From Pantoea eucalypti (GTDB lineage Bacteria > Pseudomonadota > Gammaproteobacteria > Enterobacterales > Enterobacteriaceae), in the NCBI RefSeq assembly GCF_009646115.1, contig NZ_CP045720.1:124001-188000 (forward strand): a stretch of DNA of 64,000 nucleotides, written 5' to 3'. The translations under genes and the position numbers were made by a program. The notes under the pieces were generated by a model that was not told the origin of the DNA, made no database searches, and saw only the letters and a program-made list of their open reading frames with translations. Shown piece after piece: positions 29,438-39,068 of the stretch. How positions within the stretch are numbered: position 1 is the stretch's first letter; each line of letters starts with the position of its first letter.

Positions 29438-30659
29438 GAGGTTTCTTTTTGGCGACGCTTTGCAAAATATTCTCGACGCCGCTGATATAGGTTTCAATAG
29501 CGTACTGTTCACGTACGCGTTTCGCTGCCGCATTGGTCAGGCGCTGACGTAACTCCGCATCCTGCCACAGCGCAGTCAGATGCTGTGTCAGTTGCACCAC
29601 GTTGCCATAATCAAACAGCAACCCGGTTTCATCATGACTGATCAATTCGGCAGTGCCGACTACGCGGGAGCCCACGACGGTGGTATTTACCAGCATCGCC
29701 TCCAGTACAACCCGTGGCAAGCCTTCACTGCGTGAGGCAAGAATAAAGGTATCAAAGGCTGTAAGGTAATCCATCGCATTGTTCTGGAAGCCCGCAAAGA
29801 CCACGTGATGCTGGATGTTCTCTGCGGTAGCCAGTTGCAACAGATGCTGAAGCTCCGGGCCCGCTCCGACAATCATCATTCGCCAGTCTGCATCGGGGTT
29901 GGCGCGTTTAAAACGGCCCAGAGCCTGCAGAATGTGGTGATTAGATTTACGTAATATCAGGGAGCCGATCGTGCCAAACACAAAGGTCGACGGTGAGAGT
30001 TTAAAACGCTGGCGTACGTCAAGACGGCTGGGCAGAGGCTGGTGGATATCGATAGCATTACTGACGGTAAAACAGCGCTCCGCTTCCACGCCATGGCGGC
30101 GTAAGGTGTCACTAACACCCTGTGACACGGCAATGACCGCCTGACAATCCTGATTAACCATGTTAACCAGCCGCGGTTCCAGAACCGGATCGATACGGCA
30201 GTGCTGAACCACCGCGACCGGCAGGCTGCGCGCCGCCAGATAACCTTCCACATTGGTGCTGGGCTGGTTATTCATGTAGAGCGTGTCAAATTTCCCCAGT
30301 TGCAGCAATGAATTGATTTTGATGGCATTAGGCATAATGCGCCAGTGTGTATCAACTTTATCAATGGTGCGTTTCCTGAGTTTTTTATTGAAAAACAGCA
30401 GCGCCCGTGCGGCTTCTTTTATAAATTTGGCCCAGCGTGGTTGCCTGATTTGCGGAATAAAAAAGACCGGAATAGCCAGCGCATTCAGCGTGGCTTCGAT
30501 GGTTTCGTCGTTGCCACGGCTGTAGTTGTGATAGAAGCAGCAGGTAATATCGAACTTTTGACGATCGATACGTTTCAACAGCTCCAGCATGCTGTTGGTG
30601 CCGCCGCCCCACTCTCTGCCGTTGTCCAGCAGCAGGATTTTTTGTTTATTAATCGTCAT
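29430..30659 (-). CDS. GT4-family glycosyltransferase
   Basis: A GT-B glycosyltransferase of about 409 aa from MTINKQKILLLDNG (ATG at 30659); the frame is open to 30722. LDNGREWGGGTNSMLELLKRI forms the acceptor-domain start. The donor domain shows FGTIGSLILRKSNHHILQAL, MMIVGAGPELQHLL, and the E-x7-E region SRSEGLPRVVLEAMLVNTTVVGS. No signal peptide is seen, so it should act at the cytoplasmic face. It is first in a two-gene unit with the GT-A-like gene. In E. coli this position, next to tdh, is held by waaH. The sugar and acceptor are unknown. Confidence 0.75.
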   Translation of the reverse strand: MTINKQKILLLDNGREWGGGTNSMLELLKRIDRQKFDITCCFYHNYSRGNDETIEATLNALAIPVFFIPQIRQPRWAKFIKEAARALLFFNKKLRKRTIDKVDTHWRIMPNAIKINSLLQLGKFDTLYMNNQPSTNVEGYLAARSLPVAVVQHCRIDPVLEPRLVNMVNQDCQAVIAVSQGVSDTLRRHGVEAERCFTVSNAIDIHQPLPSRLDVRQRFKLSPSTFVFGTIGSLILRKSNHHILQALGRFKRANPDADWRMMIVGAGPELQHLLQLATAENIQHHVVFAGFQNNAMDYLTAFDTFILASRSEGLPRVVLEAMLVNTTVVGSRVVGTAELISHDETGLLFDYGNVVQLTQHLTALWQDAELRQRLTNAAAKRVREQYAIETYISGVENILQSVAKKKPHA

Positions 30660-30762
30660 CCCTACACTGTTCCCGCAAAGCCCGTTATTGCCCGACCCAG
30701 GATTATAGTAATTTCTGTGCATAAATGAACGCTAAGCTCAGCACTTAGCATTCATGGCAAAT

Positions 30763-31665
30763 TCAGAACAGATTTTTCAGCGTCTTAAACAGCGGACTGT
30801 TATTCACACTTTCGGCAATGACCGTCAAGGCTCTGGTCGCCGGAACCGGCGTCAGCGGCTGCTTCGGTTTACATATGTCGGCAGGCCGGAAGCGTGGCGT
30901 CACCGGTTTTGTCGGTGCCACAGGCGTCCGTGCGTTGTTGTGAAGAGATTCGTTTAATAGCTCGCTGGGGCGAACCAGCGTAATGTCGGCTGGCAGCGTG
31001 GGTAACATCTGCTGCAGCACCCGTACGGTGTTAGGGTGAGGATGCCCAATGGCAATGGCGTACCCATCGCGCTGCGCCAGCTTTACCGCCCGACTGAACT
31101 GCTGGCGGATGGCGTTGATATCCTGGCTGTCATCAAGGAAGACCCGGCGTTTTAACACTTTGACCTGGGTACCCTGAGCGGCAGGAATAGCCTGACTATT
31201 GGCGATGGTCATGCTATCAAGAAAGTAGAGATTATAGTGGTTCAGCGCCTGCATCACCTTCTGCATACCGGGCAGGCTTGAGGTCATCCTGCTGCCCATA
31301 TGATTGTTCAGACCCACGGCATAAGGCACGTTGTTAACCGCATTGCGCATGATGCGGGCGACCTCTTCGCTGCTCATCTCCGGCGTTAAGGTATCTTTTT
31401 CCAGCGGCTGTTTGCTCAGCGGCGCCATGGGCAGATGGATCAACACTTCGTGACCCCCCTGATGCGCTTTAATTGCCATTTCACGGGCATGGGGTGCGTT
31501 GGGTAATACCGCTACTGAAATAGCCTGGGGCATCTGCAGGACCTTGTTCTCTTCTGCAGGGCGATAGCCAACATCATCAATGACAATGGACAGTTTGCCC
31601 GCCTGCGCAGCGGAGCAGAACAGCAGGGCGCTCATCAGAACGGGGAGTTTTCGACGTTGCAGCAA
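30763..31665 (-). CDS. yibQ: YibQ family divergent polysaccharide deacetylase-like protein
   Basis: A 300-aa exported protein. After a signal peptide (about residues 1-22, ending AAQAG) comes the divergent polysaccharide-deacetylase domain: LSIVIDDVGY, HEVLIHLPMAP, NNHMGSRMTS, DSMTIANS and the late AIAIGHPHPNTV. The family's function is not established; catalytic metal residues D, H and H are present in the expected order. It follows envC by 3 nt, and the C-terminal ~60 residues are proline/basic-rich. Together with EnvC it suggests a cell-wall-related role in the periplasm. Confidence 0.85.
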   Translation of the reverse strand: MLQRRKLPVLMSALLFCSAAQAGKLSIVIDDVGYRPAEENKVLQMPQAISVAVLPNAPHAREMAIKAHQGGHEVLIHLPMAPLSKQPLEKDTLTPEMSSEEVARIMRNAVNNVPYAVGLNNHMGSRMTSSLPGMQKVMQALNHYNLYFLDSMTIANSQAIPAAQGTQVKVLKRRVFLDDSQDINAIRQQFSRAVKLAQRDGYAIAIGHPHPNTVRVLQQMLPTLPADITLVRPSELLNESLHNNARTPVAPTKPVTPRFRPADICKPKQPLTPVPATRALTVIAESVNNSPLFKTLKNLF

Positions 31666-31668
31666 AAC

Positions 31669-32970
31669 TTATTTTCCTAACCACGGGAGTGGATTGACGG
31701 CCTGTCCCTGACGTCGGATTTCAAAATAGAGCGATGGGGTACCGCGGCCACCACTGGTGCCCACCAGTGCAATAGGCTGTCCTGCCTTCACCTGCGTACC
31801 CACGCTCACCAGCGCACTTTGGTTGTAGCCATACAGACTCATATCACCTTTACCGTGTTCCAGCACCACCACCAGACCGTAGCCCTGTAACCAGTCGGCC
31901 ATCAGCACACGGCCATCGGCGATAGCTTTCACCTCGGTACCTTCCCGCGCATCAATTACCAGGCCTTTCCAGCGAAGTTCACCCTGTAGTTGTTCACCAA
32001 AGCGATGTTCAATGCGTCCGCGAACCGGCCACAACGCCTGACCGCCCGCACGACCGAGCCCACCAGTACGCGCCACCAGTTCGCGTTCGCTCTGGGTCGG
32101 CTGATAGCTGGAGCCTTTGGCTTTCGCCTGCGCCTGACGCTGACGCACTTTTTCAGCCTCACGCGCTTCGCGGGCTGCACGCTCGCGCGCCTCACGTTCC
32201 GCCCGGGCGATTTTATCCTGCAGACGGCTTTCATTCTGGCGCATCTCGACCAGATCGGCCTGATCTTTTTCCAGCGCGCTTTCCAGCGACGTCAGGGTTT
32301 TTTTACGTGCTTCGCTCGCCTGTTGCAGCTTCTGCTGCTGGCCCTGCTGCTGTGCCAGTAAGTCTTTCTGCTGCTGTTGCTTTTGCTCAAGTGTGACGCG
32401 TTGCTGATTTAAGTCCTGACGCGTCTTTTGCAGCGATTCAATGCTTTTCTGGCGGGCAGCATTCATATAACCAAAATAGGCCAGAATACGCTCACTGCGC
32501 TGGCTCTCTTCACCGCCCATCAAAAGCTGTACTCCGTTGTGCTTACCCTGACGAAACGCCGCATCAAGCTGCTCGGATAACAGGCTTTCCTGTTGGGTTT
32601 GCTGTTTTTCAAGACGGGCGATGGAGGTGGTGAGCTGTTTGATCTCACTATTCAGGGCGCTGAGGCTATTGCGGGTGTCACGCAGCTGACGGCTTGCCTG
32701 CGCGATGATTTTTTCCTGGCTTTGCAGCTGATCCAGTAATTTGCTGCGTTGCACCTTCTGCGCTTTGACGCTTTTCTCTTTCTCAGCAATGTTTTGCTGG
32801 ATGGACTGCAGCTGAGATTTGCTGTCTTCTGCACTTTGGGCTGCGGCAGGCAATAACAGTGCCCCCGCACAAAGCAGGCTAAGGGAGAGGCTGGACAGGT
32901 GTATGAACAACGGCAGGTTATCGCCGTTGCGACGGGTCCTTGTGTGCGAAACGGTTGTTTTTCCCTTCAT
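31669..32970 (-). CDS. envC: Murein hydrolase activator EnvC
   Basis: A periplasmic activator of the amidases AmiA and AmiB during cell separation, recruited by FtsEX. From the ATG at 32970 it is 433 aa (E. coli 419). A long signal region ends near PAAAQSAED. Two coiled-coil stretches rich in Q, L, K and E follow (about residues 60-290). The C-terminal LytM domain reads LQGELRWKGLVIDAREGTEVKAIADGRV and GDMSLYGYNQ; zinc-ligand histidines of active LytM peptidases are missing, as expected for an activator. The frame is open to 33144, without family resemblance. gpmM, which precedes envC in E. coli, is absent. Confidence 0.92.
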   Translation of the reverse strand: MKGKTTVSHTRTRRNGDNLPLFIHLSSLSLSLLCAGALLLPAAAQSAEDSKSQLQSIQQNIAEKEKSVKAQKVQRSKLLDQLQSQEKIIAQASRQLRDTRNSLSALNSEIKQLTTSIARLEKQQTQQESLLSEQLDAAFRQGKHNGVQLLMGGEESQRSERILAYFGYMNAARQKSIESLQKTRQDLNQQRVTLEQKQQQQKDLLAQQQGQQQKLQQASEARKKTLTSLESALEKDQADLVEMRQNESRLQDKIARAEREARERAAREAREAEKVRQRQAQAKAKGSSYQPTQSERELVARTGGLGRAGGQALWPVRGRIEHRFGEQLQGELRWKGLVIDAREGTEVKAIADGRVLMADWLQGYGLVVVLEHGKGDMSLYGYNQSALVSVGTQVKAGQPIALVGTSGGRGTPSLYFEIRRQGQAVNPLPWLGK

Positions 32971-33222
32971 AGGCCAATGATTATTCCACGATGAACCGCC
33001 GCTTACCAGTGCTCCCCACTGGCATTTGCTTTTCCAGTTATGTCTACTTTCGCAATGACATACATTAAGCCTTACGCCATTTTTGCTATTCAGCCACTTT
33101 TTTTGGAAAATGGCGCACAAATCGATACTCTGGCCGCATAGCATCTGTACATGCGAAGTGGCGCAGGTATACTCAGAACCCTTGTTTTAGCTTATTAGCC
33201 CGGTCTGGAGTCGTTACCCCTC
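32971..33222. promoter_or_regulatory. envC-yibN divergent promoter region (gpmM missing)
   Basis: About 250 bp between divergent genes. In E. coli gpmM (cofactor-independent phosphoglycerate mutase, about 1.5 kb) stands here. No gpmM fragment can be recognised. Confidence 0.55.
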
Positions 33223-33654
33223 ATGCAAGAAATTATGCAGTTTGCAAGCAATCACCCCATCCTGAGTCTGGCATGGGTCGTTTTACTCGTTCTGGTGATT
33301 GTGACTACCGTTAAAGGAATGTTCTCTAAGGTAAAAACGATCAGCCGCGGTGAAGCAACCCGCCTGATTAACAAAGAGGACGCGGTAGTGGTAGACGTGC
33401 GTTCGCGCGATGATTTCCGCAGAGGGCATATTTCAGGCGCTGTAAATGTGGCAGCCGCTGAGATTAAAAAAGGCAACATCGACGAACTGGCAAAGCACAA
33501 AGCACAGCCCATAATTGTGGTATGTGCAACCGGACAAAGCGCGGGTGATTCTGCTGCGCACCTTAGCGCTGCAGGCTTTGAGCAGGTTTCAGTGCTGAAA
33601 GATGGTATCAGTGGCTGGAGTGGTGAAAATCTGCCATTAGTCCGCGGTAAATAA
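33223..33654 (+). CDS. yibN: Rhodanese-like protein YibN
   Basis: A 143-aa protein with an N-terminal transmembrane anchor (about residues 13-30, [17 protein letters not shown]) and a cytosolic rhodanese domain ([27 protein letters not shown]). The active-site loop [14 protein letters not shown] carries the catalytic cysteine, so sulfurtransferase activity is plausible. E. coli YibN is the same length, and recent work ties it to membrane protein insertion. It heads the yibN-grxC-secB-gpsA-cysE run. Confidence 0.92.
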   Translation: MQEIMQFASNHPILSLAWVVLLVLVIVTTVKGMFSKVKTISRGEATRLINKEDAVVVDVRSRDDFRRGHISGAVNVAAAEIKKGNIDELAKHKAQPIIVVCATGQSAGDSAAHLSAAGFEQVSVLKDGISGWSGENLPLVRGK

Positions 33655-33673
33655 TCATACAGAGGTGTTGATC

Positions 33674-33928
33674 ATGGCAAATGTTGAAATGTATACCAAG
33701 GCCACCTGTCCTTACTGCCATCGGGCGAAGGCGCTGTTAACGCAAAAAGGCGTATCATTTCAGGAGATCCCTATTGATGGGGACATGGCGAAACGCGAAG
33801 AGATGATCAAGCGTAGCGGCCGTACCACCGTGCCTCAGATTTTTATTGATGCGCAGCACATTGGCGGCTGCGATGACTTATTCGCACTCGATAATCGCGA
33901 AGGTTTAGATCCCTTACTGCAGGCGTAA
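33674..33928 (+). CDS. grxC: Glutaredoxin 3
   Basis: An 84-aa dithiol glutaredoxin (E. coli 83). The active site CPYC is at C12/C15 in [13 protein letters not shown]. The glutathione-binding [18 protein letters not shown] is also present. It reduces disulfides and glutathione mixed disulfides in the cytosol. The ATG at 33674 follows GAGGTG; an in-frame start three codons earlier would add MLI and is less likely. Confidence 0.97.
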   Translation: MANVEMYTKATCPYCHRAKALLTQKGVSFQEIPIDGDMAKREEMIKRSGRTTVPQIFIDAQHIGGCDDLFALDNREGLDPLLQA

Positions 33929-33966
33929 TTTTACGCCGGACAATCTCATACATAGGATTTGGTCAC

Positions 33967-34437
33967 ATGTCAGAACATAACTCGAACGAAATGCAATTCC
34001 AGATTCAGCGCGTCTTCACCAAAGACATCTCTTTTGAAGCGCCTAATGCCCCGCAGGTTTTCCAGAAAGAGTGGGAACCGGACGTTAAACTGGATCTGGA
34101 CACTGCATCTTCTCAGCTGGCTGACGAAGTTTACGAAGTGGTACTTCGTGTGACTGTAACCGCGACTGTGGGCGAAGAGACGGCTTTCCTGTGTGAAGTT
34201 CAGCAGGCCGGTATCTTCACCATCAGCGGTATCGAAGGAACGCAGATGGCACATTGCCTGGGTGCATACTGCCCGAACATTCTGTTCCCGTACGCTCGCG
34301 AATGCATTACCAGCCTGGTATCCCGTGGTACCTTCCCGCAGCTGAACCTGGCACCGGTTAACTTTGATGCGCTGTTCATGAACTATCTGCAGCAGCAGCA
34401 AGGTGAAGAAGGTGCTGAACCACATCAGGATGCCTGA
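33967..34437 (+). CDS. secB: Protein-export chaperone SecB
   Basis: A tetrameric cytosolic chaperone that keeps precursor proteins unfolded and delivers them to SecA. It is 156 aa (E. coli 155). [18 protein letters not shown], the beta-sheet core with [25 protein letters not shown], and the hydrophobic groove residues [40 protein letters not shown] are nearly unchanged. Its TGA overlaps the gpsA ATG (TGATG). Confidence 0.97.
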   Translation: MSEHNSNEMQFQIQRVFTKDISFEAPNAPQVFQKEWEPDVKLDLDTASSQLADEVYEVVLRVTVTATVGEETAFLCEVQQAGIFTISGIEGTQMAHCLGAYCPNILFPYARECITSLVSRGTFPQLNLAPVNFDALFMNYLQQQQGEEGAEPHQDA

Positions 34438-35453
34438 TGGAAACTCACGCTTCGATTAGCGTCATCGGTGCCGGTTCTTACGGCACCGCTTTGGCGATTA
34501 CGCTGGCCCGTAACGGCCATCCGGTGCTGTTGTGGGGACATAACCCGACGCATCTGGCTCAACTTCAGAATGACCGCTGTAACACCGCTTTCCTGCCCGA
34601 TGTGCCGTTTCCCGACAATCTTTCCCTTGAATCTGATCTGACCAAAGCTATTGCTGCCAGCCGCGACTTATTGATCGTGGTGCCGAGTCATGTCTTTGGC
34701 GATGTGCTGCAGCAGATCAAGCCTCATCTGCGACCAGACTCACGCATTGTCTGGGCGACTAAAGGGCTGGAAAAAGAGACGGGTCGTCTGCTGCAGGATG
34801 TGGCGCGTGAAATTGTCGGCGATACTATTCCGCTGGCCGTCATCTCCGGACCCACTTTTGCGAAAGAACTTGCAGCCGGATTACCGACCGCCATCGCGCT
34901 GGCCGCAACGGATGCGCAGTTTGCAGACGACCTGCAGCAGAAACTGCACTGCGGTAAGAGCTTCCGTGTTTATAACAACCCTGACTTTATTGGCGTACAG
35001 CTCGGCGGCGCAGTAAAAAACGTGATTGCTATCGGAGCCGGAATCTCCGACGGAATAGGTTTTGGCGCGAATGCGCGTACCGCACTGATCACCCGCGGTC
35101 TGACTGAAATGAGCCGGTTAGGTGCAGCGCTGGGTGCCGATCCCACGACGTTTATGGGCATGGCCGGTCTGGGCGATCTGGTACTGACCTGTACTGATAA
35201 TCAGTCGCGTAACCGCCGTTTTGGCATGATGCTGGGCCAGGGCGAGGATGTAGATAGCGCACAACGCATTATCGGACAAGTTGTAGAAGGCTATAGAAAC
35301 ACTAAAGAAGTCAAGGCATTGGCTGCGCGGCTGGGTGTGGAAATGCCGATTACCGAGCAGATTTATCAGGTGCTGTATTGCGAAAAACCGGCGAGAGATG
35401 CAGCATTGAGCTTGCTGGGACGCACAAGGAAGGACGAAAACAGCACTGGCTAA
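34437..35453 (+). CDS. gpsA: Glycerol-3-phosphate dehydrogenase [NAD(P)+]
   Basis: Reduces dihydroxyacetone phosphate to sn-glycerol 3-phosphate for phospholipid synthesis. It is 338 aa (E. coli 339). The dinucleotide site is [22 protein letters not shown]. The catalytic lysine lies in [16 protein letters not shown], and [20 protein letters not shown] is the substrate-binding signature. It is translationally coupled to secB (1-nt overlap), as in E. coli. Confidence 0.97.
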   Translation: METHASISVIGAGSYGTALAITLARNGHPVLLWGHNPTHLAQLQNDRCNTAFLPDVPFPDNLSLESDLTKAIAASRDLLIVVPSHVFGDVLQQIKPHLRPDSRIVWATKGLEKETGRLLQDVAREIVGDTIPLAVISGPTFAKELAAGLPTAIALAATDAQFADDLQQKLHCGKSFRVYNNPDFIGVQLGGAVKNVIAIGAGISDGIGFGANARTALITRGLTEMSRLGAALGADPTTFMGMAGLGDLVLTCTDNQSRNRRFGMMLGQGEDVDSAQRIIGQVVEGYRNTKEVKALAARLGVEMPITEQIYQVLYCEKPARDAALSLLGRTRKDENSTG

Positions 35454-35480
35454 CGCAGGACGCGTAGCATCATTACCTGC

Positions 35481-35504
35481 AGCGCCCATTCAGGCGCTTT
35501 TTTT
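35481..35504 (+). terminator. gpsA-cysE intergenic terminator
   Basis: AGCGCC / GGCGCT with a 6-nt loop followed by seven T, 28 nt after gpsA and just before the cysE ribosome site. It would attenuate read-through into cysE. Confidence 0.75.
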
Positions 35505-35521
35505 ATCGGGAGAAAGCAGCA

Positions 35522-36343
35522 ATGTCGTCTGATGAGTTAGAACTGGTCTGGAACAATATCAAAGCAGAAGCGCGTGCCCTGGCTGATTGTGAGCCGATGC
35601 TTGCCAGCTTCTTCCACGCGACATTGCTAAAACATGAAAATCTCGGTAGCGCACTGAGTTATATGCTGGCCAACAAGCTGGCTAACCCGATTATGCCCGC
35701 CATCGCCATTCGTGAAATCGTTGAAGAAGCCTATCGTGAAGATCCGTCGATGATTATGTCAGCGGCTTACGATATTCAGGCTGTGCGTCAGCGCGACCCG
35801 GCAGTGGATAAATACTCTACGCCGCTGCTCTACCTTAAAGGTTTTCACGCCTTACAGGCCTACCGCATTGGCCACTGGTTGTGGAATGAAGGCCGACGCG
35901 CACTGGCGGTTTACCTGCAGAACGAAATCTCTGTCTCCTTTGCCGTCGATATTCACCCCGCCGCCCATATTGGCCACGGCATTATGCTCGACCATGCCAC
36001 AGGCATAGTGATTGGTGAAACCGCCGTGGTAGAAAATGATGTTTCGATTCTGCAATCGGTGACGCTGGGCGGTACCGGCAAAACCAGTGGCGACCGTCAT
36101 CCGAAAATCCGTGAAGGGGTGATGATTGGTGCCGGCGCGAAAGTCCTTGGCAATATTGAAGTCGGCAAGGGAGCAAAAATCGGTGCCGGTTCCGTGGTGT
36201 TACAGCCCGTACCACCGCACACCACTGCTGCAGGCGTACCTGCGCGTATCGTCGGTAAGCCAGGCAGTGAAAAGCCGTCGATGGATATGGATCAGCACTT
36301 CAATGGCAGCCTGGCCGGTTTTCAGTTTGGCGACGGCATCTAG
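35522..36343 (+). CDS. cysE: Serine acetyltransferase
   Basis: Makes O-acetylserine from serine and acetyl-CoA, the committed step of cysteine synthesis, with feedback inhibition by cysteine. It is 273 aa, as in E. coli. An N-terminal helical domain ([30 protein letters not shown]) precedes the left-handed beta-helix of hexapeptide repeats ([36 protein letters not shown]), which holds the catalytic His/Asp region. The C-terminal tail contributes cysteine feedback. GGGAG precedes the ATG. Its end overlaps trmL by 4 nt. Confidence 0.97.
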   Translation: MSSDELELVWNNIKAEARALADCEPMLASFFHATLLKHENLGSALSYMLANKLANPIMPAIAIREIVEEAYREDPSMIMSAAYDIQAVRQRDPAVDKYSTPLLYLKGFHALQAYRIGHWLWNEGRRALAVYLQNEISVSFAVDIHPAAHIGHGIMLDHATGIVIGETAVVENDVSILQSVTLGGTGKTSGDRHPKIREGVMIGAGAKVLGNIEVGKGAKIGAGSVVLQPVPPHTTAAGVPARIVGKPGSEKPSMDMDQHFNGSLAGFQFGDGI

Positions 36344-36813
36344 TCTTTGATCAGCGCGCCCGCGTAATCAAGCTGGCGCCACGCTTCATAAACCACAACC
36401 GATACAGCATTCGACAAATTCATACTGCGGCTTTCTGCTCTCATCGGGATGCGGATTTTTTGCTGCGCCGGTAACGCGGCCAGGATCTCAGCAGGTAGTC
36501 CGCGGCTCTCCGGCCCAAACAGCAGATAATCGCCCGCCTGATAGGCGACGGCGCTGTGTGCAGGCGTCCCTTTGGTCGTCAGTGCAAACAGACGCTCAGG
36601 CGACTCAGTGGCGATAAACGCCTGATAGTCAGCATGGAATTTGATGGCGGTGAATTCGTGATAATCCAGCCCGGCGCGACGTAAGCGCTTGTCATCCCAG
36701 GCAAAGCCGAGCGGCTGAATCAAATGAAGCTGAAAGCCCGTATTGGCGCAAAGGCGGATGATATTGCCGGTATTCGGCGGAATTTCTGGTTCAAACAAGA
36801 CAATGTTAAGCAT
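36340..36813 (-). CDS. trmL: tRNA (cytidine(34)-2'-O)-methyltransferase TrmL
   Basis: A 157-aa SPOUT methyltransferase that 2'-O-methylates the wobble base of two leucine tRNAs. The knot motifs are clear: [35 protein letters not shown] and [27 protein letters not shown]. It is the same length as E. coli TrmL and, as there, convergent with cysE. cpxA follows on its upstream side, a junction not seen in E. coli K-12. Confidence 0.95.
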   Translation of the reverse strand: MLNIVLFEPEIPPNTGNIIRLCANTGFQLHLIQPLGFAWDDKRLRRAGLDYHEFTAIKFHADYQAFIATESPERLFALTTKGTPAHSAVAYQAGDYLLFGPESRGLPAEILAALPAQQKIRIPMRAESRSMNLSNAVSVVVYEAWRQLDYAGALIKD

Positions 36814-36848
36814 AAGGCCCCCGATGACAGGGGCCGAAGCATAACAAA

Positions 36849-38228
36849 TTATTGACGGCCGGAGGAGTAGAGCGGCAACCAGAGGGTCAGACGCAAACCG
36901 CCTAATGGACTGTCATCGGCTTTAACCCAGCCGCGATGTTGCTGCACGGCCGTTTCGACAATTGCCAGGCCAAGACCGGTGCCGCCTGATTCGCGATCGC
37001 GCGCTTCATCGGTTCGATAGAAAGGACGAAAAATCTGTTCACGATCTTCCGGACTCACGCCAGGACCATCATCATCGACGTGGACCGTGATACCGGAAAT
37101 ATCAACGGAGAAGCTGACGCTGATGTGCGTGTGTGAATAGCGCAGCGCATTGCGCACAATATTTTCCAGCGCACTCTCCAGCGCATGAGGGTTCCCATAA
37201 AGCGGCCACGGGCCTGGCGGATAGGGGATATCCATCTTCTTGCCCATCTGCTCAGCTTCGAAACGGGCATCTTCCAGCACCCCATTCCACAATTGATTTG
37301 CCTTCATTGCTTCGCTGACCAGCGCATTTTTATGCTGGGTGCGGGAGAGCACCAACAGATCGTTAATCATGCCATCAAGGCGTTGTGCTTCCATCTCAAT
37401 GCGGCCCAGCTCTTTACCTTCACCCTGACGCCGGCGCAGCAGGGCGGTAGCCAGTTGCAGGCGGGTCAGTGGGGTGCGAAGTTCATGACTGATATCCGAT
37501 AACAGACGTTGCTGACCGGTCATCATCCGTTCCAGCGCACTGACCATCTGGTTAAAGCTGGATCCCGCAGCCAGAAACTCCTGCGGACCCGACTCCAGTT
37601 CCGGATGCTGACGTAGATTCCCGCTTGCGACTTCGTCAGCAGCATATTTCAGCTTACGTGCCGGACGTGCCAGGCTCCAGGCCAGCCACAGCAGCAGCGG
37701 TGAGCTGATGAGCATGGTGACGATAAGCAGCAGCAACGGACGGTCAAACAGCAGATTGACGAAGTCGAGCTGAGAGCTATTGGCGGGACGGATCATGTAA
37801 AGCTGGTAGTTATCTTCGCCATCGCGAACGGCAAAAGGCCCTACCAGCTCAACGCGACCATATTTCTTCTTCTGAGGATGATCGGCATTGTCAGACTGGC
37901 CGATAAAATTGCGGATAACCTGCATTTCATTATGTTGCGCGCCAATCACCCGACCTTCACTGGTTACTAACAGCAGCCGCTGACCCGGCGGTGCCCATTT
38001 TTCCACGGCACGAAACAGACGACGCCACCACATCAGATCGTTAGGGGGATCCTGTGACAGCTCTGCTTCAACGTGTTGCTCAATCATGATGCCCTGCCGC
38101 TGTTCACTTTCCAGCAGCGAGGTCATCTGTCGTGAATCGAGCTTGGGAACCATCAACACCAGCATCAACACCAGCGCCAGCGTCAACCAGAAGATGGCGA
38201 AGATACGGGTGGTCAGACTTCCAATCAT
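36849..38228 (-). CDS. cpxA: Envelope stress sensor histidine kinase CpxA
   Basis: An inner-membrane sensor of envelope protein misfolding that phosphorylates CpxR. It is 459 aa (E. coli 457). Two transmembrane helices (about 8-28 and 164-186) flank a periplasmic sensor domain. A HAMP segment, the H-box [17 protein letters not shown] with His248, the N-box ([11 protein letters not shown]) and G-boxes ([19 protein letters not shown]) follow. Its start overlaps the cpxR stop by 4 nt (ATGA). CpxP, encoded divergently from cpxR, inhibits it. Confidence 0.97.
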   Translation of the reverse strand: MIGSLTTRIFAIFWLTLALVLMLVLMVPKLDSRQMTSLLESEQRQGIMIEQHVEAELSQDPPNDLMWWRRLFRAVEKWAPPGQRLLLVTSEGRVIGAQHNEMQVIRNFIGQSDNADHPQKKKYGRVELVGPFAVRDGEDNYQLYMIRPANSSQLDFVNLLFDRPLLLLIVTMLISSPLLLWLAWSLARPARKLKYAADEVASGNLRQHPELESGPQEFLAAGSSFNQMVSALERMMTGQQRLLSDISHELRTPLTRLQLATALLRRRQGEGKELGRIEMEAQRLDGMINDLLVLSRTQHKNALVSEAMKANQLWNGVLEDARFEAEQMGKKMDIPYPPGPWPLYGNPHALESALENIVRNALRYSHTHISVSFSVDISGITVHVDDDGPGVSPEDREQIFRPFYRTDEARDRESGGTGLGLAIVETAVQQHRGWVKADDSPLGGLRLTLWLPLYSSGRQ

Positions 38229-38920
38229 GATGCGGAAACCATCAGGTAGCCACGGCCACGTAAGGTTTTAAACCAGGGATGACCATCACGTCGCTCAGGC
38301 AGCTTGCGACGCAGATTCGAGATATGCATATCAATGGCACGGTCAAAAGGTGTCAGGCGTTTGCCCAGCACTTCCTGGCTCAGATGTTCACGCGACACGA
38401 CCTGGCCCAGGTGCTGCGCCAGCAGATAGAGCAGGGTGAATTCTGTGCCGGTCAAATCCAGCGTAACGTCATCAAAACTGGCCTCCTGACGGCCGGGATT
38501 GAGTCTCAGACAGTCCACTTCCAGTGTGGGCGAGCTGTTGTCGTGTTGCTGCTGTTCACTCCAGTTAGAACGCCGCAAAATAGCGCGGATACGCGCCACC
38601 AGCTCGCGATCGTTAAACGGCTTAGGCAGATAGTCATCTGCGCCCAGTTCGAGGCCCAGAACACGATCCAGCTCGCTGCCGCGCGCCGTTAGCATGATGA
38701 CGGGGGTTTGATGTTGCTGACGCAGTTCTTTCAGAGTGTCGATACCGTTTTTCTTCGGCATCATGACATCCAGTAAAAGCAAATCAATCGAGTTATCGAT
38801 CAGGTTCAGCGCTTGTTCACCATCACTGGCGACGACCACTTCAAACCCTTCCATTTCTAACAGTTCTTTCAAAAGCGAAGTTAATTCGCGGTCGTCATCT
38901 ACCAACAGGATTTTATTCAT
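38225..38920 (-). CDS. cpxR: Envelope stress response regulator CpxR
   Basis: An OmpR-family response regulator of 231 aa. The phospho-acceptor is D51 (LLLLDVMMPKKNG), with the acidic pair at D8-D10, and a C-terminal winged helix ends ISNLRRKLPERRDGHPWFKTLRGRGYLMV. The ATG at 38920 matches the E. coli start; the open frame to 39076 would overlap the CpxR box and cpxP. The divergent CpxR site at 38975 can autoregulate cpxRA and drive cpxP. Confidence 0.97.
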   Translation of the reverse strand: MNKILLVDDDRELTSLLKELLEMEGFEVVVASDGEQALNLIDNSIDLLLLDVMMPKKNGIDTLKELRQQHQTPVIMLTARGSELDRVLGLELGADDYLPKPFNDRELVARIRAILRRSNWSEQQQHDNSSPTLEVDCLRLNPGRQEASFDDVTLDLTGTEFTLLYLLAQHLGQVVSREHLSQEVLGKRLTPFDRAIDMHISNLRRKLPERRDGHPWFKTLRGRGYLMVSAS

Positions 38921-38974
38921 TTTTGTAGCCCTCCGCAGGCAAAATACCGTGTTCCTGGCGCACCTATCCATCGC

Positions 38975-38989
38975 TTTACGTAGTTTTAC
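38975..38989. promoter_or_regulatory. CpxR box in the cpxR-cpxP divergent region
   Basis: TTTAC-GTAGT-TTTAC, which read on the minus strand is the perfect consensus GTAAA-N5-GTAAA. It lies 80 nt before cpxP and 55 nt before cpxR. Confidence 0.9.
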
Positions 38990-39068
38990 ACCCCCTGACG
39001 GATGTTTGCAGCTGTCGCCGTACACTGGCTCTCGTTGAATCGCAAAACGGAACGAACTGGAGTATACG

